This document shows, one piece after another, positions 1 through 9,065 of a stretch of DNA of 64,000 nt. Positions within the stretch are counted from its first letter, which is position 1. Every line of letters starts with the position of its first letter. The position numbers were made by a program, and so were the translations under genes. The DNA is from Mesorhizobium shangrilense. GTDB lineage: Bacteria > Pseudomonadota > Alphaproteobacteria > Rhizobiales > Rhizobiaceae. The DNA lies in NCBI RefSeq assembly GCF_040537815.1, contig NZ_JBEWSZ010000001.1:1674001-1738000 (forward strand). The letters run 5' to 3'. The notes under the pieces were generated by a model, which was given only the letters and a program-made list of their open reading frames with translations, made no database searches and had not been told where the DNA came from.

Positions 1-1065
1 ATGAGCGCCCCCCTTGTCGATATCCGCGATGTCTCGCATCGTTTCGGCCAGCATGCGGCGCTGAAAAATGTCTCGCTCGCCATCGAACCCGGCAGCTACA
101 CCATCCTGCTCGGGCCATCCGGCTCCGGCAAGACGACGCTGCTGTCGATCCTCGGCGGCTTCGTAAGCCCTAGTGAAGGCAAGGTGTTCATCCGCGGTGA
201 GGACTGCACTTCGGTGCCACCAGCCAAGCGACCGACGACGACCGTGTTCCAGGACTATGCGCTGTTCCCGCATATGAGCGTCGGCGGCAATGTCGGCTTT
301 GGCCTGCGCATGCGGGGCGTCGATGGCACCTCGCGCGCCGCACGTGCGCGTGAGGCGCTGGCGCTGGTTGGATTGGCGGCGGCCTTCGACAAGAAGCCGC
401 ACCAACTCTCCGGCGGCCAGCGGCAGCGCGTGGCGCTGGCGCGCGCTCTTGTCGTCGAGCCGGCGGTGCTGCTGCTCGACGAACCGCTCGGCGCGCTCGA
501 CCTGAAACTGCGCCGGCAGATGCAGGACGAACTGAAAGCGATCCAGAAGCGCGTCGGCACCGCCTTCATCCACGTCACCCACGACCAGGAAGAGGCCATG
601 GCGCTGGCCGACCATTGCGTGGTGATGAATGACGGGCGCATCGAGGACGAAGGGCCGCCCGAGCGCGTCTACGCACGGCCGGCAACCCGCTTTTCGGCGA
701 CCTTCATGGGTGAAAGCACCATCCTCGCCGGGAAGGTAACAGAGGTAGCGAATGGGATCATCACCATCGCAACGCAGGCTGGGCCGGTTTCACTGCCCGG
801 CACGTTGCGGGCTGGCACCGCGGTCGCCCTGGCTATCCGGCCGGAGCATCTTGTCTTCGGTGCCACGGCAGGCACTGTCGCGCTGGGGGGGGCCAAGGTG
901 AATGACGTGGTCTTTCAGGGCAGCTTCAAGCGCGTGCTGGCGATGTCCACCAAGGACCCAGCGCTGCACTTCATCGCCAAGGCCTCGGCCGCGGCGACCG
1001 TCCAGGCGGGCGACACCGTTGCGGTTTCGTGCAACGCTGGCGACATCATCCTTCTGGCGGATTGA
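1..1065 (+). CDS. ABC transporter ATP-binding protein (spermidine/putrescine-Fe-type, with TOBE domain)
   Basis: The 354-residue ATPase powers an inner-membrane importer. The nucleotide-binding domain has a Walker A motif (G38-T45, GPSGSGKT), Q-loop Q84, signature LSGGQ at 136-140, Walker B ending D160-E161 and switch H194. The C-terminal third (about 235-354) reads like the TOBE region of the PotA/FbpC/UgpC group, which takes up polyamines, iron, sulfate or sugars. The ATG is the first base of the window, so upstream permease and binding-protein genes, if present, are not visible and the substrate cannot be told. The stop lies 3 bases before the next ATG, so the two genes are very probably co-transcribed. 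Confidence 0.93.
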   Translation: MSAPLVDIRDVSHRFGQHAALKNVSLAIEPGSYTILLGPSGSGKTTLLSILGGFVSPSEGKVFIRGEDCTSVPPAKRPTTTVFQDYALFPHMSVGGNVGFGLRMRGVDGTSRAARAREALALVGLAAAFDKKPHQLSGGQRQRVALARALVVEPAVLLLDEPLGALDLKLRRQMQDELKAIQKRVGTAFIHVTHDQEEAMALADHCVVMNDGRIEDEGPPERVYARPATRFSATFMGESTILAGKVTEVANGIITIATQAGPVSLPGTLRAGTAVALAIRPEHLVFGATAGTVALGGAKVNDVVFQGSFKRVLAMSTKDPALHFIAKASAAATVQAGDTVAVSCNAGDIILLAD

Positions 1066-1068
1066 ACC

Positions 1069-1830
1069 ATGGGCACGCTTCCGGTCATCGACGCTCCCAA
1101 TTGGTACGAGACCATCCGCATGAGCGACGGCATCACGCTGATCCACGAGCCATGGATCAAGCCGTTCTTCCGCTGCAACATGTGGCATGTACGTGGCCGC
1201 GATCGTGATCTTCTGTTCGATACCGGCCTCGGCCATTTCAGCCTCAAGCGCCACGTGCAGTTGGTGACGGAGCGAAAACTCACCTGCGTCGCCAGCCACA
1301 CGCATTTCGACCATATCGGCTGCCACCATGAATTTCCGGATCGATGCGTACACTCGGCCGAGGCAGAAATCCTAGCCGACCCGCGCAACGAATGGACGGC
1401 CGCCGGCACCTACGCGACCGACGAGATGTTCGACGGCACGCCGCAAGGATGGGACACGGCGCGCTACAGCATCCGGCCCGCACCCGCCGGCCGGATGCTC
1501 GCGCATGGCGATGTCGTCGATCTCGGCGATCGTGCCTTCGAGGTCATCCATACACCCGGCCATTCGCCGGGCGGCATCGCGCTCCACGAGAAGAAAACCG
1601 GCATCCTGCTTTCCGGCGACATCATCTACGACGGCCCTCTGATCGACGATGTCTATCACTCTGACATCGACGACTACATCGCAACATTGCTGCGCATGCG
1701 CGACCTCGATGTCTCGGTCGTGCATGGCGGCCATTTTCCGAGCTTCGGCAAGGTGCGCTACCGCCAGCTTGTCGATGAATATCTGGCGCAGAAGCGGCAA
1801 GCCGGCTGCCATCTGCTGAAGACCCCATAG
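1069..1830 (+). CDS. MBL-fold metallo-hydrolase
   Basis: The 253-residue protein has the metallo-beta-lactamase fold signature for a dinuclear metal site: H77-x-H79-x-D81-H82, then H161 and H165 (HTPGHSPGG), D184 (LLSGD) and H222. This superfamily includes glyoxalase II, lactonases and phosphodiesterases, and nothing here fixes the substrate. No signal peptide is evident, so it is probably cytoplasmic. It starts 3 bases after the ABC ATPase stop, which suggests that it processes or detoxifies something linked to that transporter's substrate. That link is inference. Confidence 0.9.
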   Translation: MGTLPVIDAPNWYETIRMSDGITLIHEPWIKPFFRCNMWHVRGRDRDLLFDTGLGHFSLKRHVQLVTERKLTCVASHTHFDHIGCHHEFPDRCVHSAEAEILADPRNEWTAAGTYATDEMFDGTPQGWDTARYSIRPAPAGRMLAHGDVVDLGDRAFEVIHTPGHSPGGIALHEKKTGILLSGDIIYDGPLIDDVYHSDIDDYIATLLRMRDLDVSVVHGGHFPSFGKVRYRQLVDEYLAQKRQAGCHLLKTP

Positions 1831-2040
1831 CGTCGACCTGTCACGTAGCGAACAACCGGCCGTTTTGAAAAGCGGGTCTGTTGCAGGGCGGGACATCGAC
1901 CGGAAGCAACGACGCATAGTGAGTGCAGCCAGCCTTTCCCGGTTCCATCACGTCCCCCGGCGTGAAATGTCACAAACTGAAGTCGCAATATGGCTTCGGG
2001 GAATTCCAACCGCTATCATTCGATTCCTTGAAGGATCGGC

Positions 2041-3246
2041 ATGGCCGCCGCGGATTCAGCAATGGGCAACAACATGCTGAGGGGTGCCGAAGTCCTGATC
2101 GTCGGCGCGGGATTCTACGGCGCAACGCTGGCTGAGCGCATCGCCACGAAGCTCGGACGGCGGGTGCTGGTGATCGACCGTCGCCCTCATATCGGTGGCA
2201 ACGCGTACACCGAACTCGACCCCGTGACGGGCGTCGAAATACACCGCTATGGGCCTCATATCTCCCACACTTCGAACGCAGCGGTCTGGGACTACCTCCA
2301 CCGGTTCACCGGGTTCAACTCTTACCGCCATCGCGGCTTTTCGACTTTTGGCGGCAAAACCTACTCATTGCCGATCAACCTGGCCACGATCTGCCAGTTC
2401 TTCGGACGTCAATTGAGCCCCGACGAAGCTCGCACCATGATTGCCGAACAGGCGTCGGAACTTGGCGAGCGACCACCCGCCAATCTCGAAGAGAAGGCGA
2501 TCTCTCTGGTGGGGCGCCCGTTATACGAAGCCTTCATCAAGGGCTATTCCGCCAAGCAGTGGCAGACCGATCCGCATGAACTGCCTGCGCGGATCATTGA
2601 ACGCCTGCCCGTTCGCTACACTTTCGAGGATGGCTACTTCAACGATCGCTTCCAGGGCCAGCCGCTCAACGGCTATACGGCTGTCTTCGAAAAGATGCTC
2701 AGCCACGAGCTCATCGAGATGAAGCTCGGCGTCGACTTCTTCGACATCAAGAACCTGCTGCCAAAGGACCTGCCGGTGGTCTACACCAGTCCGGTCGACC
2801 GCTATTTCGACTACTCGGAGAGAGATCTCGGGTGGCGGACCATCGATATCGAACTCGAGGTCATGGACATCCCGGACTATCAGGGCACGGCAATCATGAA
2901 CTATGCCGAGGAAGCCGTGCCTTATACACGGGTGACCGAGTTTCGCCATTTCAACCCGGAGCGACCGCACCATGTCGACAAGACACTCATCGGCAGGGAA
3001 TACTCACGTTTTGCGCGCCGTGCTGACGAGCCATACTATCCAATAGATACGCACAACGACCAGGCGATCTACCGAAATTATCTGGCACGTGCCAGCCAGG
3101 AACGGAACCTTCATCTCGGTGGGCGGCTGGGGACCTATCGGTACCTGGACATGCATCAGGCCATAGGCGCCGCCCTCAAGGCCTTCGAGACCGTATTCGA
3201 ACCTTACTTCGAGGGGAGCCAGGCTTCTCTTTCCCGAGCGACCTGA
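2041..3246 (+). CDS. glf: UDP-galactopyranose mutase
   Basis: The 401-residue flavoenzyme interconverts UDP-galactopyranose and UDP-galactofuranose, the donor for galactofuranose in surface glycans. The N-terminal FAD-binding motif is GAGFYG (22-27), followed by IGGN (51-54) and the mutase signature YGPHISHT (70-77). The C-terminal half carries the family's EPYYPI stretch. The ATG at 2041 has a purine-rich GAAGGA just upstream; an internal ATG at 2074 (MLRGAEV) is the alternative start. It is convergent with a nucleotide-sugar enzyme gene 28 bases away, but no glycosyltransferase or export genes accompany it in the window. Confidence 0.93.
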   Translation: MAAADSAMGNNMLRGAEVLIVGAGFYGATLAERIATKLGRRVLVIDRRPHIGGNAYTELDPVTGVEIHRYGPHISHTSNAAVWDYLHRFTGFNSYRHRGFSTFGGKTYSLPINLATICQFFGRQLSPDEARTMIAEQASELGERPPANLEEKAISLVGRPLYEAFIKGYSAKQWQTDPHELPARIIERLPVRYTFEDGYFNDRFQGQPLNGYTAVFEKMLSHELIEMKLGVDFFDIKNLLPKDLPVVYTSPVDRYFDYSERDLGWRTIDIELEVMDIPDYQGTAIMNYAEEAVPYTRVTEFRHFNPERPHHVDKTLIGREYSRFARRADEPYYPIDTHNDQAIYRNYLARASQERNLHLGGRLGTYRYLDMHQAIGAALKAFETVFEPYFEGSQASLSRAT

Positions 3247-3274
3247 CAAAGCCTGCTCTGATCAAAGCTTAAAC

Positions 3275-4264
3275 TCAAAGCGCTACAGCGCCCTTGGCGT
3301 AACCCCCTGGAGCGGACGCCGTGGTTGCGATCTGCTCTCGAAACCATTCGAGGGTCAGCCTGATGCCATCCCGATAGCCTGTTTTCGCTTCCCAACCCGG
3401 AAGGACCCGCTCGGCCGAAGTCAGGTCCGGGCAGCGGTTGGTCGGGTCCTGCGGAAACGGCGGATGGTGCTCGATGCGGCTGCCTGGAACGAGCGAGCAA
3501 ACGAACTCCGCAATCTCCAGGACTGAAATCTCGCAATTGTTGCCGATGTTGAGCGGCCCCCGATGATCAATGGGGTCGCGCCAGAAGAACCGCTCCAGTC
3601 CTGTGACAATGTCGTCCACATAACCCCAGCTGCGCGATTGCGAGCCATTGCCGTGGACAGTCACGATCCCGGTTGTCAGCGCCTGGCAGATGAAATTCGA
3701 TACGGCGCGACCGTCGTCGATGCGGGTGCGCGGCCCATATGTGTTGAACAGCCGCACGACACGAATGTCGAGGTCGCTGACGCGCTGCTGTTCGAACAGC
3801 AGCGCTTCCGTGCAGCGCTTGCTTTCATCATATGACGACCTGGGGCCGGTGCAATCCACGGAGCCCCTGTAGCTCTCGGGTTGTGGAGAGACCAGGGGAT
3901 CGCCGTAGACCTCCGAGGTTGAAGCAAAGCAAAAACGGCCGCCTGGCTTGAGCGCAGACAAAAGATTGAGCGCCCCGCCAATGTTGGCCCTGATGGTGCG
4001 TGCCGGTTCACGCATGTACCACACGGGCGACGCTGGCGATGCCAGATGTATGATCTCGTCGAAGCGATGCCGCGACACGAAGCTTTCGGCGTCCTGAATT
4101 TCCAGGCCAAGGCGAGGATCATCGATATGCGCGATATTCCGCAGCAATCCGGTCCAGAGATTGTCGACGACAACCAGTCTTTCCAGATCGGTCCTCAGCA
4201 ACAGGCGGTCGATCAAATGTGAGCCGAGGAACCCGCAGCCACCCGAAATCAACACGCTGCGCAT
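3275..4264 (-). CDS. NAD-dependent sugar-nucleotide epimerase/decarboxylase, UDP-glucuronate decarboxylase-like
   Basis: The 329-residue short-chain dehydrogenase/reductase has an N-terminal Rossmann motif GGCGFLG (8-14), an STSEVYG stretch near 115-121 and the catalytic pair Y145-x3-K149. The segment ASPASP (75-80), with the following acidic and basic positions, resembles UDP-xylose synthase (UDP-glucuronate decarboxylase), so production of UDP-xylose or a related donor is likely; GDP-mannose or UDP-glucose 4,6-dehydratase-like activity is not excluded. The start at 4264 (MRSVLISGG) follows AGAGGAAGG at good spacing and is preferred over an ATG at 4291. The gene is convergent with glf. Confidence 0.85.
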   Translation of the reverse strand: MRSVLISGGCGFLGSHLIDRLLLRTDLERLVVVDNLWTGLLRNIAHIDDPRLGLEIQDAESFVSRHRFDEIIHLASPASPVWYMREPARTIRANIGGALNLLSALKPGGRFCFASTSEVYGDPLVSPQPESYRGSVDCTGPRSSYDESKRCTEALLFEQQRVSDLDIRVVRLFNTYGPRTRIDDGRAVSNFICQALTTGIVTVHGNGSQSRSWGYVDDIVTGLERFFWRDPIDHRGPLNIGNNCEISVLEIAEFVCSLVPGSRIEHHPPFPQDPTNRCPDLTSAERVLPGWEAKTGYRDGIRLTLEWFREQIATTASAPGGYAKGAVAL

Positions 4265-4964
4265 AGAAGCCTTCCTCTCGATATCGGCCATTCAACGCGA
4301 GCCGATGCCTTTTGAACGCAAGATAGGCGTTTCGCCCGCCATGAATTCTGTCTGCAAAGTGAGTTCATCTACGCCGGGACGCACTGTGATTGCAATGCGC
4401 AAGTCGGATTTTGCCGAGCATGGCCCGCTGGACCGGACAACGTCGGCATGGCGCGCTAGCGGCTCGATCAAAACCCTTGATCCGGCGCGGCCGGCCTGCA
4501 TCCCCATGGTGATCAGTTGTATTTTGCCAGCTTACAGTGCCCGTTGCGGGCATGGCGTCCCAACTGCGTCGCCGCAGCGCGAGGCAGTTGGCTGAGGCCT
4601 GAAGCTCATCTGTTCAGACTGGCGCACCAGCGCCGAAAAGACGAGCGCAAAGCTTCCCAACATCAGGAAAACGATGATCAGACGTGTCACCGGCAATAGA
4701 TCGGCCTCGACTGGCTAGGCCCCACGCTACCCATCCACTATCGGCTAACATGATCGATGCGGCTTTACGAGTGCTTAAGCTCCACCTTAACCATCACAGT
4801 CATCACATTCGCTAATGCAGCGACATGAAGCGCGAGCGGCAAGTCCATCATCCGCCGGCGTCTTTACCGTGCGTCACAGGACAGCGTCTCCCTTTGCAGA
4901 CGTGCCTCGCCCATGTTAACCCGGCGCTGGCGCGACCCAGGCAACCGGTCGCCATCCGGGAGCC
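4265..4964. other. Intergenic region between the epimerase and nadK
   Basis: This is about 700 bases between divergent genes. It must hold the promoters of the epimerase gene (leftward) and nadK (rightward). The only coding signal I can support is the small membrane-protein ORF at 4532-4696. A minus-strand ORF at 4292-4507 has no recognisable features or convincing ribosome binding site. The stretch 4740-4900 is AT-richer than its surroundings, which fits promoter DNA. The nadK start at 4965 has GGGAG upstream. Confidence 0.4.
4532..4696 (-). CDS. Possible small single-pass membrane protein
   Basis: This candidate is 54 residues from a TTG at 4696 that sits 8 bases after GAGG. A GTG at 4690 is the alternative start. 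After a short basic start the protein has one strong hydrophobic helix (LIIVFLMLGSFALVFSAL, about residues 6-23), then a polar tail with two cysteines. The amino-terminal arginine followed by a clean membrane segment is unlike the noise frames around it. No family is recognised. It lies upstream of, and on the same strand as, the UDP-xylose-synthase-like gene, but about 270 bases away. Confidence 0.35.
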   Translation of the reverse strand: MPVTRLIIVFLMLGSFALVFSALVRQSEQMSFRPQPTASRCGDAVGTPCPQRAL

Positions 4965-5738
4965 ATGAGCAAAGCCGCCAGCCGTTTCGCCTTCGTCTCG
5001 TCCGATACAGCCGATGCCAAGGCAGCGCGGGAAAGCCTGTCGGCGCGCTACGGCGAGACGTCCGTCGAGGAGGCCGGCGTCATCGTCGCGTTGGGAGGCG
5101 ACGGCTTTCTGTTGCAGACCTTGCGCGACACGATGGGCACTGACAAGAAGGTCTACGGCATGAACCGTGGCACCATCGGCTTCCTCATGAACGAATATCG
5201 CAGCGGCGGCTTGGCGGAGCGTATCGCGGCCGCCGTCGCCGAAACGATCCGTCCATTGGAGATGCTGGCGGTGACATCCGAGGGCGAAACGATCTCGGCG
5301 CTGGCGATCAACGAGGTCGCGCTGTGGCGCCAATCATACCAGACGGCAAAGATCCGCATCACGGTGGACGAGCAGGTGCGGCTTGAGGAGCTGAGCTGCG
5401 ACGGCGTCATGATCGCGACGCCCGCCGGCTCCACTGCCTACAACCTTTCGGCGCACGGGCCGATCCTGCCGCTCGATGCGCCATTGCTGGCACTCACCCC
5501 GGTCAGCCCGTTTCGTCCGCGCCGTTGGCGTGGTGCCTTGCTTTCCAACAAGGCGACCGTGCGCTTTGACATTCTGGAGCCGGAAAAGCGGCCGGTAAAT
5601 GCCGCCGCCGATCACACGGAGGTCAAGGCCGTGACCTCGGTAACGGTGCGGGAATCGCCTATGGCGACGGCTACGCTGCTGTTCGACCCCAACCATTCGT
5701 GGAACGAGCGCATTCTTGCCGAGCAGTTCCGCTATTGA
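4965..5738 (+). CDS. nadK: NAD kinase
   Basis: The 257-residue ATP-NAD kinase phosphorylates NAD to NADP in the cytoplasm. It has the diagnostic GGDG motif (44-47), an internal NE motif (INEVAL, about residue 108) that binds the nicotinamide ribose, and the family stretch TPAGSTAY near 147-154. The length matches alphaproteobacterial NAD kinases. The ATG follows GGGAG at about 5 bases. It is alone, with the helicase gene downstream on the same strand about 190 bases away. Confidence 0.95.
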   Translation: MSKAASRFAFVSSDTADAKAARESLSARYGETSVEEAGVIVALGGDGFLLQTLRDTMGTDKKVYGMNRGTIGFLMNEYRSGGLAERIAAAVAETIRPLEMLAVTSEGETISALAINEVALWRQSYQTAKIRITVDEQVRLEELSCDGVMIATPAGSTAYNLSAHGPILPLDAPLLALTPVSPFRPRRWRGALLSNKATVRFDILEPEKRPVNAAADHTEVKAVTSVTVRESPMATATLLFDPNHSWNERILAEQFRY

Positions 5739-5930
5739 GCCGGCATAGCGAAAGGCATATGTGTTATGCATTGCGATTAAGGTTACGATTTCACAATCGT
5801 GCCAATCCTGCCCGTTTCTGTTGACAAATCGCGGGCTTGCGCCTATTCGCAATACCAATCTTGCAGGCGCGTGGCGCTTGCCGCGACGGATGCCGTTGCG
5901 CTTCCCCGAACCAGCCAAAGACAACAACAC

Positions 5931-7511
5931 TTGTCCTCAGACACCACGACCGCTCAAGAAGCGTTGACCTTCGCAGACCTCGGCCTATCGCCGAAGGTCC
6001 TTTCCGCAGTCACCGATGCCGGCTACACCGAGCCGACGCCGATCCAGGCTGGCGCCATACCGCATGCGCTGCTCGGCAAGGATGTGCTGGGCATCGCCCA
6101 GACCGGAACCGGCAAGACAGCCTCGTTCGTGCTGCCGATGCTCACCCGGCTGGAAAAGGGCCGTGCCCGCGCACGCATGCCGCGCACGCTGATCCTCGAG
6201 CCGACGCGCGAGCTTGCCGCCCAGGTCGAAGAGAACTTCGTCAAATACGGCAAGAACCATAAGCTCAACATCGCCCTGCTGATCGGCGGCGTGTCCTTCG
6301 ACGAGCAGGACAAGAAGCTGGAGCGCGGTGCCGACGTGCTGATCGCGACGCCCGGTCGCCTGCTTGACCACCGCGAACGCGGCAAGCTCTTGCTCAACGG
6401 CGTCGAGATCCTTGTCATCGACGAAGCCGACCGCATGCTCGACATGGGCTTCATTCCCGATATCGAGCGCATCTGCGAGATGATCCCGTTCACAAGGCAG
6501 ACCTTGTTCTTCTCGGCGACGATGCCGCCGGAAATCACAAAGCTCACCGAGAAATTCCTGCACGCGCCGGTGCGCGTCGAGGTTTCGAAAGCCGCGTCCG
6601 CCGCCACCAATATTACACAACGGCTGGTCAAATCCGGTTCGAAGCCTTGGGACAAGCGCGAGACGCTGCGCAACCTGATCAGGGCGGAAGACGCGGAACT
6701 GAAGAATGCGATCATCTTCTGCAACCGCAAGATCGAAGTGTCGGAACTGTTCCGCTCGCTGCTGAAATATGATTTCGACGCGGGCGCGCTGCATGGGGAC
6801 ATGGACCAGCGCGCGCGCATGCAGATGCTGGCCAATTTCCGCGACGGCAAGCTTCGCTATCTGGTTGCCTCGGACGTCGCCGCGCGCGGCCTCGACATCC
6901 CAGACGTCAGCCATGTCTTCAACTACGACGTGCCGATCCATGCCGAGGATTACGTCCACCGCATCGGCCGCACAGGCCGAGCCGGACGTTCGGGCAAGTC
7001 CTTCACCATCGCGACCAAGTCGGACACGAAATACATCGACGCCATCGAGCGGCTGATCGGCACCAAGATCGAGTGGCATGACGGCGACTTGTCCACGGTG
7101 GTGGCAAGCGAGGGCGAAGATGAAGCCCCGCGTCGTGGCAAAGGCGCGCCGCGTCGCGCCGGCCGAAAGGACGACAGCAAGGACAGAGGCGAACGCAAGC
7201 CACGCGACCGTCACGCCAAGCGCAGCGAAGAGGTGGCCCCGGAGGCTGTCCGTGACGAGCAACCGGTCGTCGCCGAAGCCGCCGTCGCGGACATCGGCGA
7301 GCGGCGCGCGCGCAAGGAATCGATCCGCTCGGAGAATACCGAACGGAAGGTTTCGTCGGATCGTAACGAACAACGCGCGCCGGAGCGTGGCGACACCAGG
7401 CCGCAGCGTGACAACAACCGCCCTGCCCGCCACCGTCAGGAAGACAATGACGGCACTGTCGGCTTCGGCGACGACATGCCAGCCTTCATGCGGATTGTCG
7501 CCAAGGTCTGA
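5931..7511 (+). CDS. DEAD-box ATP-dependent RNA helicase (RhlE-like)
   Basis: This helicase unwinds RNA in ribosome assembly, decay or cold adaptation. Motifs appear in order: a Q motif (TPIQ), AQTGTGKT (I), PTRELA (Ia), DEAD (II), SAT (III), ARGLD (V) and HRIGRTGR (VI). The last roughly 150 residues are a charged, low-complexity arginine/lysine/glutamate tail typical of RhlE-type proteins. The frame stays open upstream to 5799, but that extension has no homology-like character; the TTG at 5931 starts a protein beginning MSSDTTTAQ just before the conserved core, giving 526 residues. The exact start is uncertain. A strong terminator follows. Confidence 0.9.
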   Translation: MSSDTTTAQEALTFADLGLSPKVLSAVTDAGYTEPTPIQAGAIPHALLGKDVLGIAQTGTGKTASFVLPMLTRLEKGRARARMPRTLILEPTRELAAQVEENFVKYGKNHKLNIALLIGGVSFDEQDKKLERGADVLIATPGRLLDHRERGKLLLNGVEILVIDEADRMLDMGFIPDIERICEMIPFTRQTLFFSATMPPEITKLTEKFLHAPVRVEVSKAASAATNITQRLVKSGSKPWDKRETLRNLIRAEDAELKNAIIFCNRKIEVSELFRSLLKYDFDAGALHGDMDQRARMQMLANFRDGKLRYLVASDVAARGLDIPDVSHVFNYDVPIHAEDYVHRIGRTGRAGRSGKSFTIATKSDTKYIDAIERLIGTKIEWHDGDLSTVVASEGEDEAPRRGKGAPRRAGRKDDSKDRGERKPRDRHAKRSEEVAPEAVRDEQPVVAEAAVADIGERRARKESIRSENTERKVSSDRNEQRAPERGDTRPQRDNNRPARHRQEDNDGTVGFGDDMPAFMRIVAKV

Positions 7512-7539
7512 GCGCGGTCAGGTTTTCAGCAGCCAAACG

Positions 7540-7565
7540 AAAACGGCCCCTCTCGGGGCCGTTTT
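7540..7565. terminator. Bidirectional Rho-independent terminator
   Basis: An 11-base perfect inverted repeat (AAAACGGCCCC / GGGGCCGTTTT) with a TCTC loop lies between the convergent helicase and OmpA-like genes. The U/A tracts on both arms let it work in both directions. Confidence 0.9.
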
Positions 7566-7584
7566 GTATTGGATGCCGCCCTGC

Positions 7585-8235
7585 TCAGGTAAGCGGCGAC
7601 AGCTGGATCTCGACGCGGCGATTCTGCGCGCGGCCTTCGGCGGTGGCATTGGACGCAACCGGGCGAGTCTTGCCAAAGCCGGTGACAGCGAAGCGGCGCT
7701 GATCGACGCCCTGACCGGACAGATAGTTGGCGACCGCCAAGGCGCGGCGCTGCGACAGGTCGAAATTATGCTGGTCGCCACCGGTCGAATCCGTATGGCC
7801 GAAAACGTCAACGGTGGTCTGGCGGAACTTCTTCAAAACCAGGGCGACGGAGTTCAGCGTCTGATAGAAGCCCGGCTTCACAGCGTCTTGGTCGACGTTG
7901 AAGGTAATGTCGGACGGCATGTTCAGGATGATCTGGTCGCCACTGCGGGTGACGCTGACGCCAGTGCCCTGAAGTTGCCTGCGCAGTTCGGCTTCGTTCT
8001 GGTCCATGGTGGCGCCGATGGCGCCGCCGGCGAGCGCGCCGATGCCCGCGCCAATCAGCGCATTACGGCGATCATTGCCGCCAGCGAGCAGGCCAAGGCT
8101 CGCACCCGCTAGCGCGCCAAGGCCGGCGCCGGCAGCGGTGTTGGAGATCTTCTGATCTCCGGTGTACGGGTCGGTGGTGGTGCAAGCGCTCACAAGTACA
8201 GCCGTCGCCACAACGGCGAGCACAGTCTTTTTCAT
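7585..8235 (-). CDS. OmpA-family outer-membrane lipoprotein with glycine-zipper domain
   Basis: The 216-residue lipoprotein has a short signal peptide and a lipobox ending at C18 (VLVSAC). A glycine-rich zipper (about 34-78, repeated GAGLGALAG-type blocks) should pack in or along a membrane. The C-terminal OmpA-like domain (about 105-212) has the peptidoglycan-binding stretch GHTDSTG and the arginine-rich RAQNRRVEI end. It probably tethers the outer membrane to peptidoglycan. The start at 8235 follows GAGAGGGACG and gives the lipoprotein signal; the frame is open for another 51 codons upstream but that part does not look coding. Confidence 0.9.
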   Translation of the reverse strand: MKKTVLAVVATAVLVSACTTTDPYTGDQKISNTAAGAGLGALAGASLGLLAGGNDRRNALIGAGIGALAGGAIGATMDQNEAELRRQLQGTGVSVTRSGDQIILNMPSDITFNVDQDAVKPGFYQTLNSVALVLKKFRQTTVDVFGHTDSTGGDQHNFDLSQRRALAVANYLSGQGVDQRRFAVTGFGKTRPVASNATAEGRAQNRRVEIQLSPLT

Positions 8236-8402
8236 AGGATCGTCCCTCTCAAAACGCGGTCGCTTGCGACGCGCCAAATCAGCCCTTCCAACGCCTTGTA
8301 ACATGAAATACGGCGAAAAACGGAACGGGAAAAGCAACAGCCGTGGCTTCCCCGACCGGAAATCCATTTGCGGCCCGATCGACGTCAATCCGTCTGAAGC
8401 GG

Positions 8403-8771
8403 CTACCAGAGATTCCTGCCGTCGATGACGACGACTTCGACCTTGTCGAGATCGAAATCGTCCAGCAGGCGCGAATTCACGCTGATCTTCGGATTGTCAA
8501 AATCCGCCTCTCCTGTCGACCAGTCCGGTGTTTCGGTGAAGGTGCCGCAGCCGCAGGTGGCGCAAAAACCGTGTTTTACGGCTCTCGAACCCCATTGATA
8601 GAAGGAGACATTCTTGGGCGGGCTGGTGAGCTTGAACTGCGACGGCGTGTAGTAGGCCCACAAGGAGCCGCGCTTCGAACAGAAGGAGCATGTGCATTGC
8701 GTGACGGTCTGCGGCGCTTGCGAAACCTCGAATGTGGTCGCCCTGCAGTGGCAACTTGCCTTGATGATCAT
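8403..8771 (-). CDS. GFA-family (CENP-V/GFA domain) zinc protein
   Basis: The 122-residue protein has the glutathione-dependent formaldehyde-activating fold. It shows the full cysteine set for two zinc sites: C7 and C9, then C26-x-C28-x2-C31, then C70-x2-C73. Family members are annotated from glutathione S-hydroxymethyl transfer, but most are uncharacterised and no substrate can be assigned. The start at 8771 (MIIKASCHC) follows GTGAGGAACC; a longer frame to 8879 adds non-conserved sequence. A second GFA gene with an incomplete cysteine set lies 0.9 kb away. Confidence 0.85.
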   Translation of the reverse strand: MIIKASCHCRATTFEVSQAPQTVTQCTCSFCSKRGSLWAYYTPSQFKLTSPPKNVSFYQWGSRAVKHGFCATCGCGTFTETPDWSTGEADFDNPKISVNSRLLDDFDLDKVEVVVIDGRNLW

Positions 8772-8961
8772 GATCGGGTTCCTCACAATTGCCCGCCGCC
8801 GGTGGGCAAGGGCAACATAAAGAGGTGCTCCTGACAACTGTCTGTCAGCAAACTCTGTTCGCTCACCGCGTTCGCGCATGATCCAAAACCCATAGGTTCA
8901 TGCCCGGTCAGGGCGTCCATTACGCTCAGTGGGCGCACTGCAAGCCGGTAGCGCGCCTCGT

Positions 8962-9064
8962 CTAAGGCGCGTCGCGTCGAAACGGATTCATGCGACGCGC
9001 TTTAGATCTTTTGTTTTCATGCATGTCGTTCTCCCAAAGCCGAGGTCACTTTTGGGCAACATGC
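8962..9064. repeat. Mosaic palindromic repeat of the RIME type
   Basis: Two palindromes stand side by side. The first (8962-9005) pairs CTAAGGCGCGTCGC with GCGACGCGCTTTAG, with one G-T mismatch. The second (9021-9064) pairs GCATGT...CCCAAAG with CTTTTGGG...ACATGC. Their layout matches the rhizobium-specific intergenic mosaic elements, which occur in many copies between genes. It ends immediately before the stop codon of the 9066-9443 gene, so in RNA it would form hairpins at that transcript's 3' end. Confidence 0.65.
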
Positions 9065-9065
9065 C

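Noticed and set aside
4292..4507. 71-residue minus-strand ORF upstream of the epimerase
   Set aside because: There is no recognisable family, no hydrophobic or motif pattern and no good ribosome binding site.
5985..7433. 482-residue minus-strand ORF
   Set aside because: It is antisense to the DEAD-box helicase.
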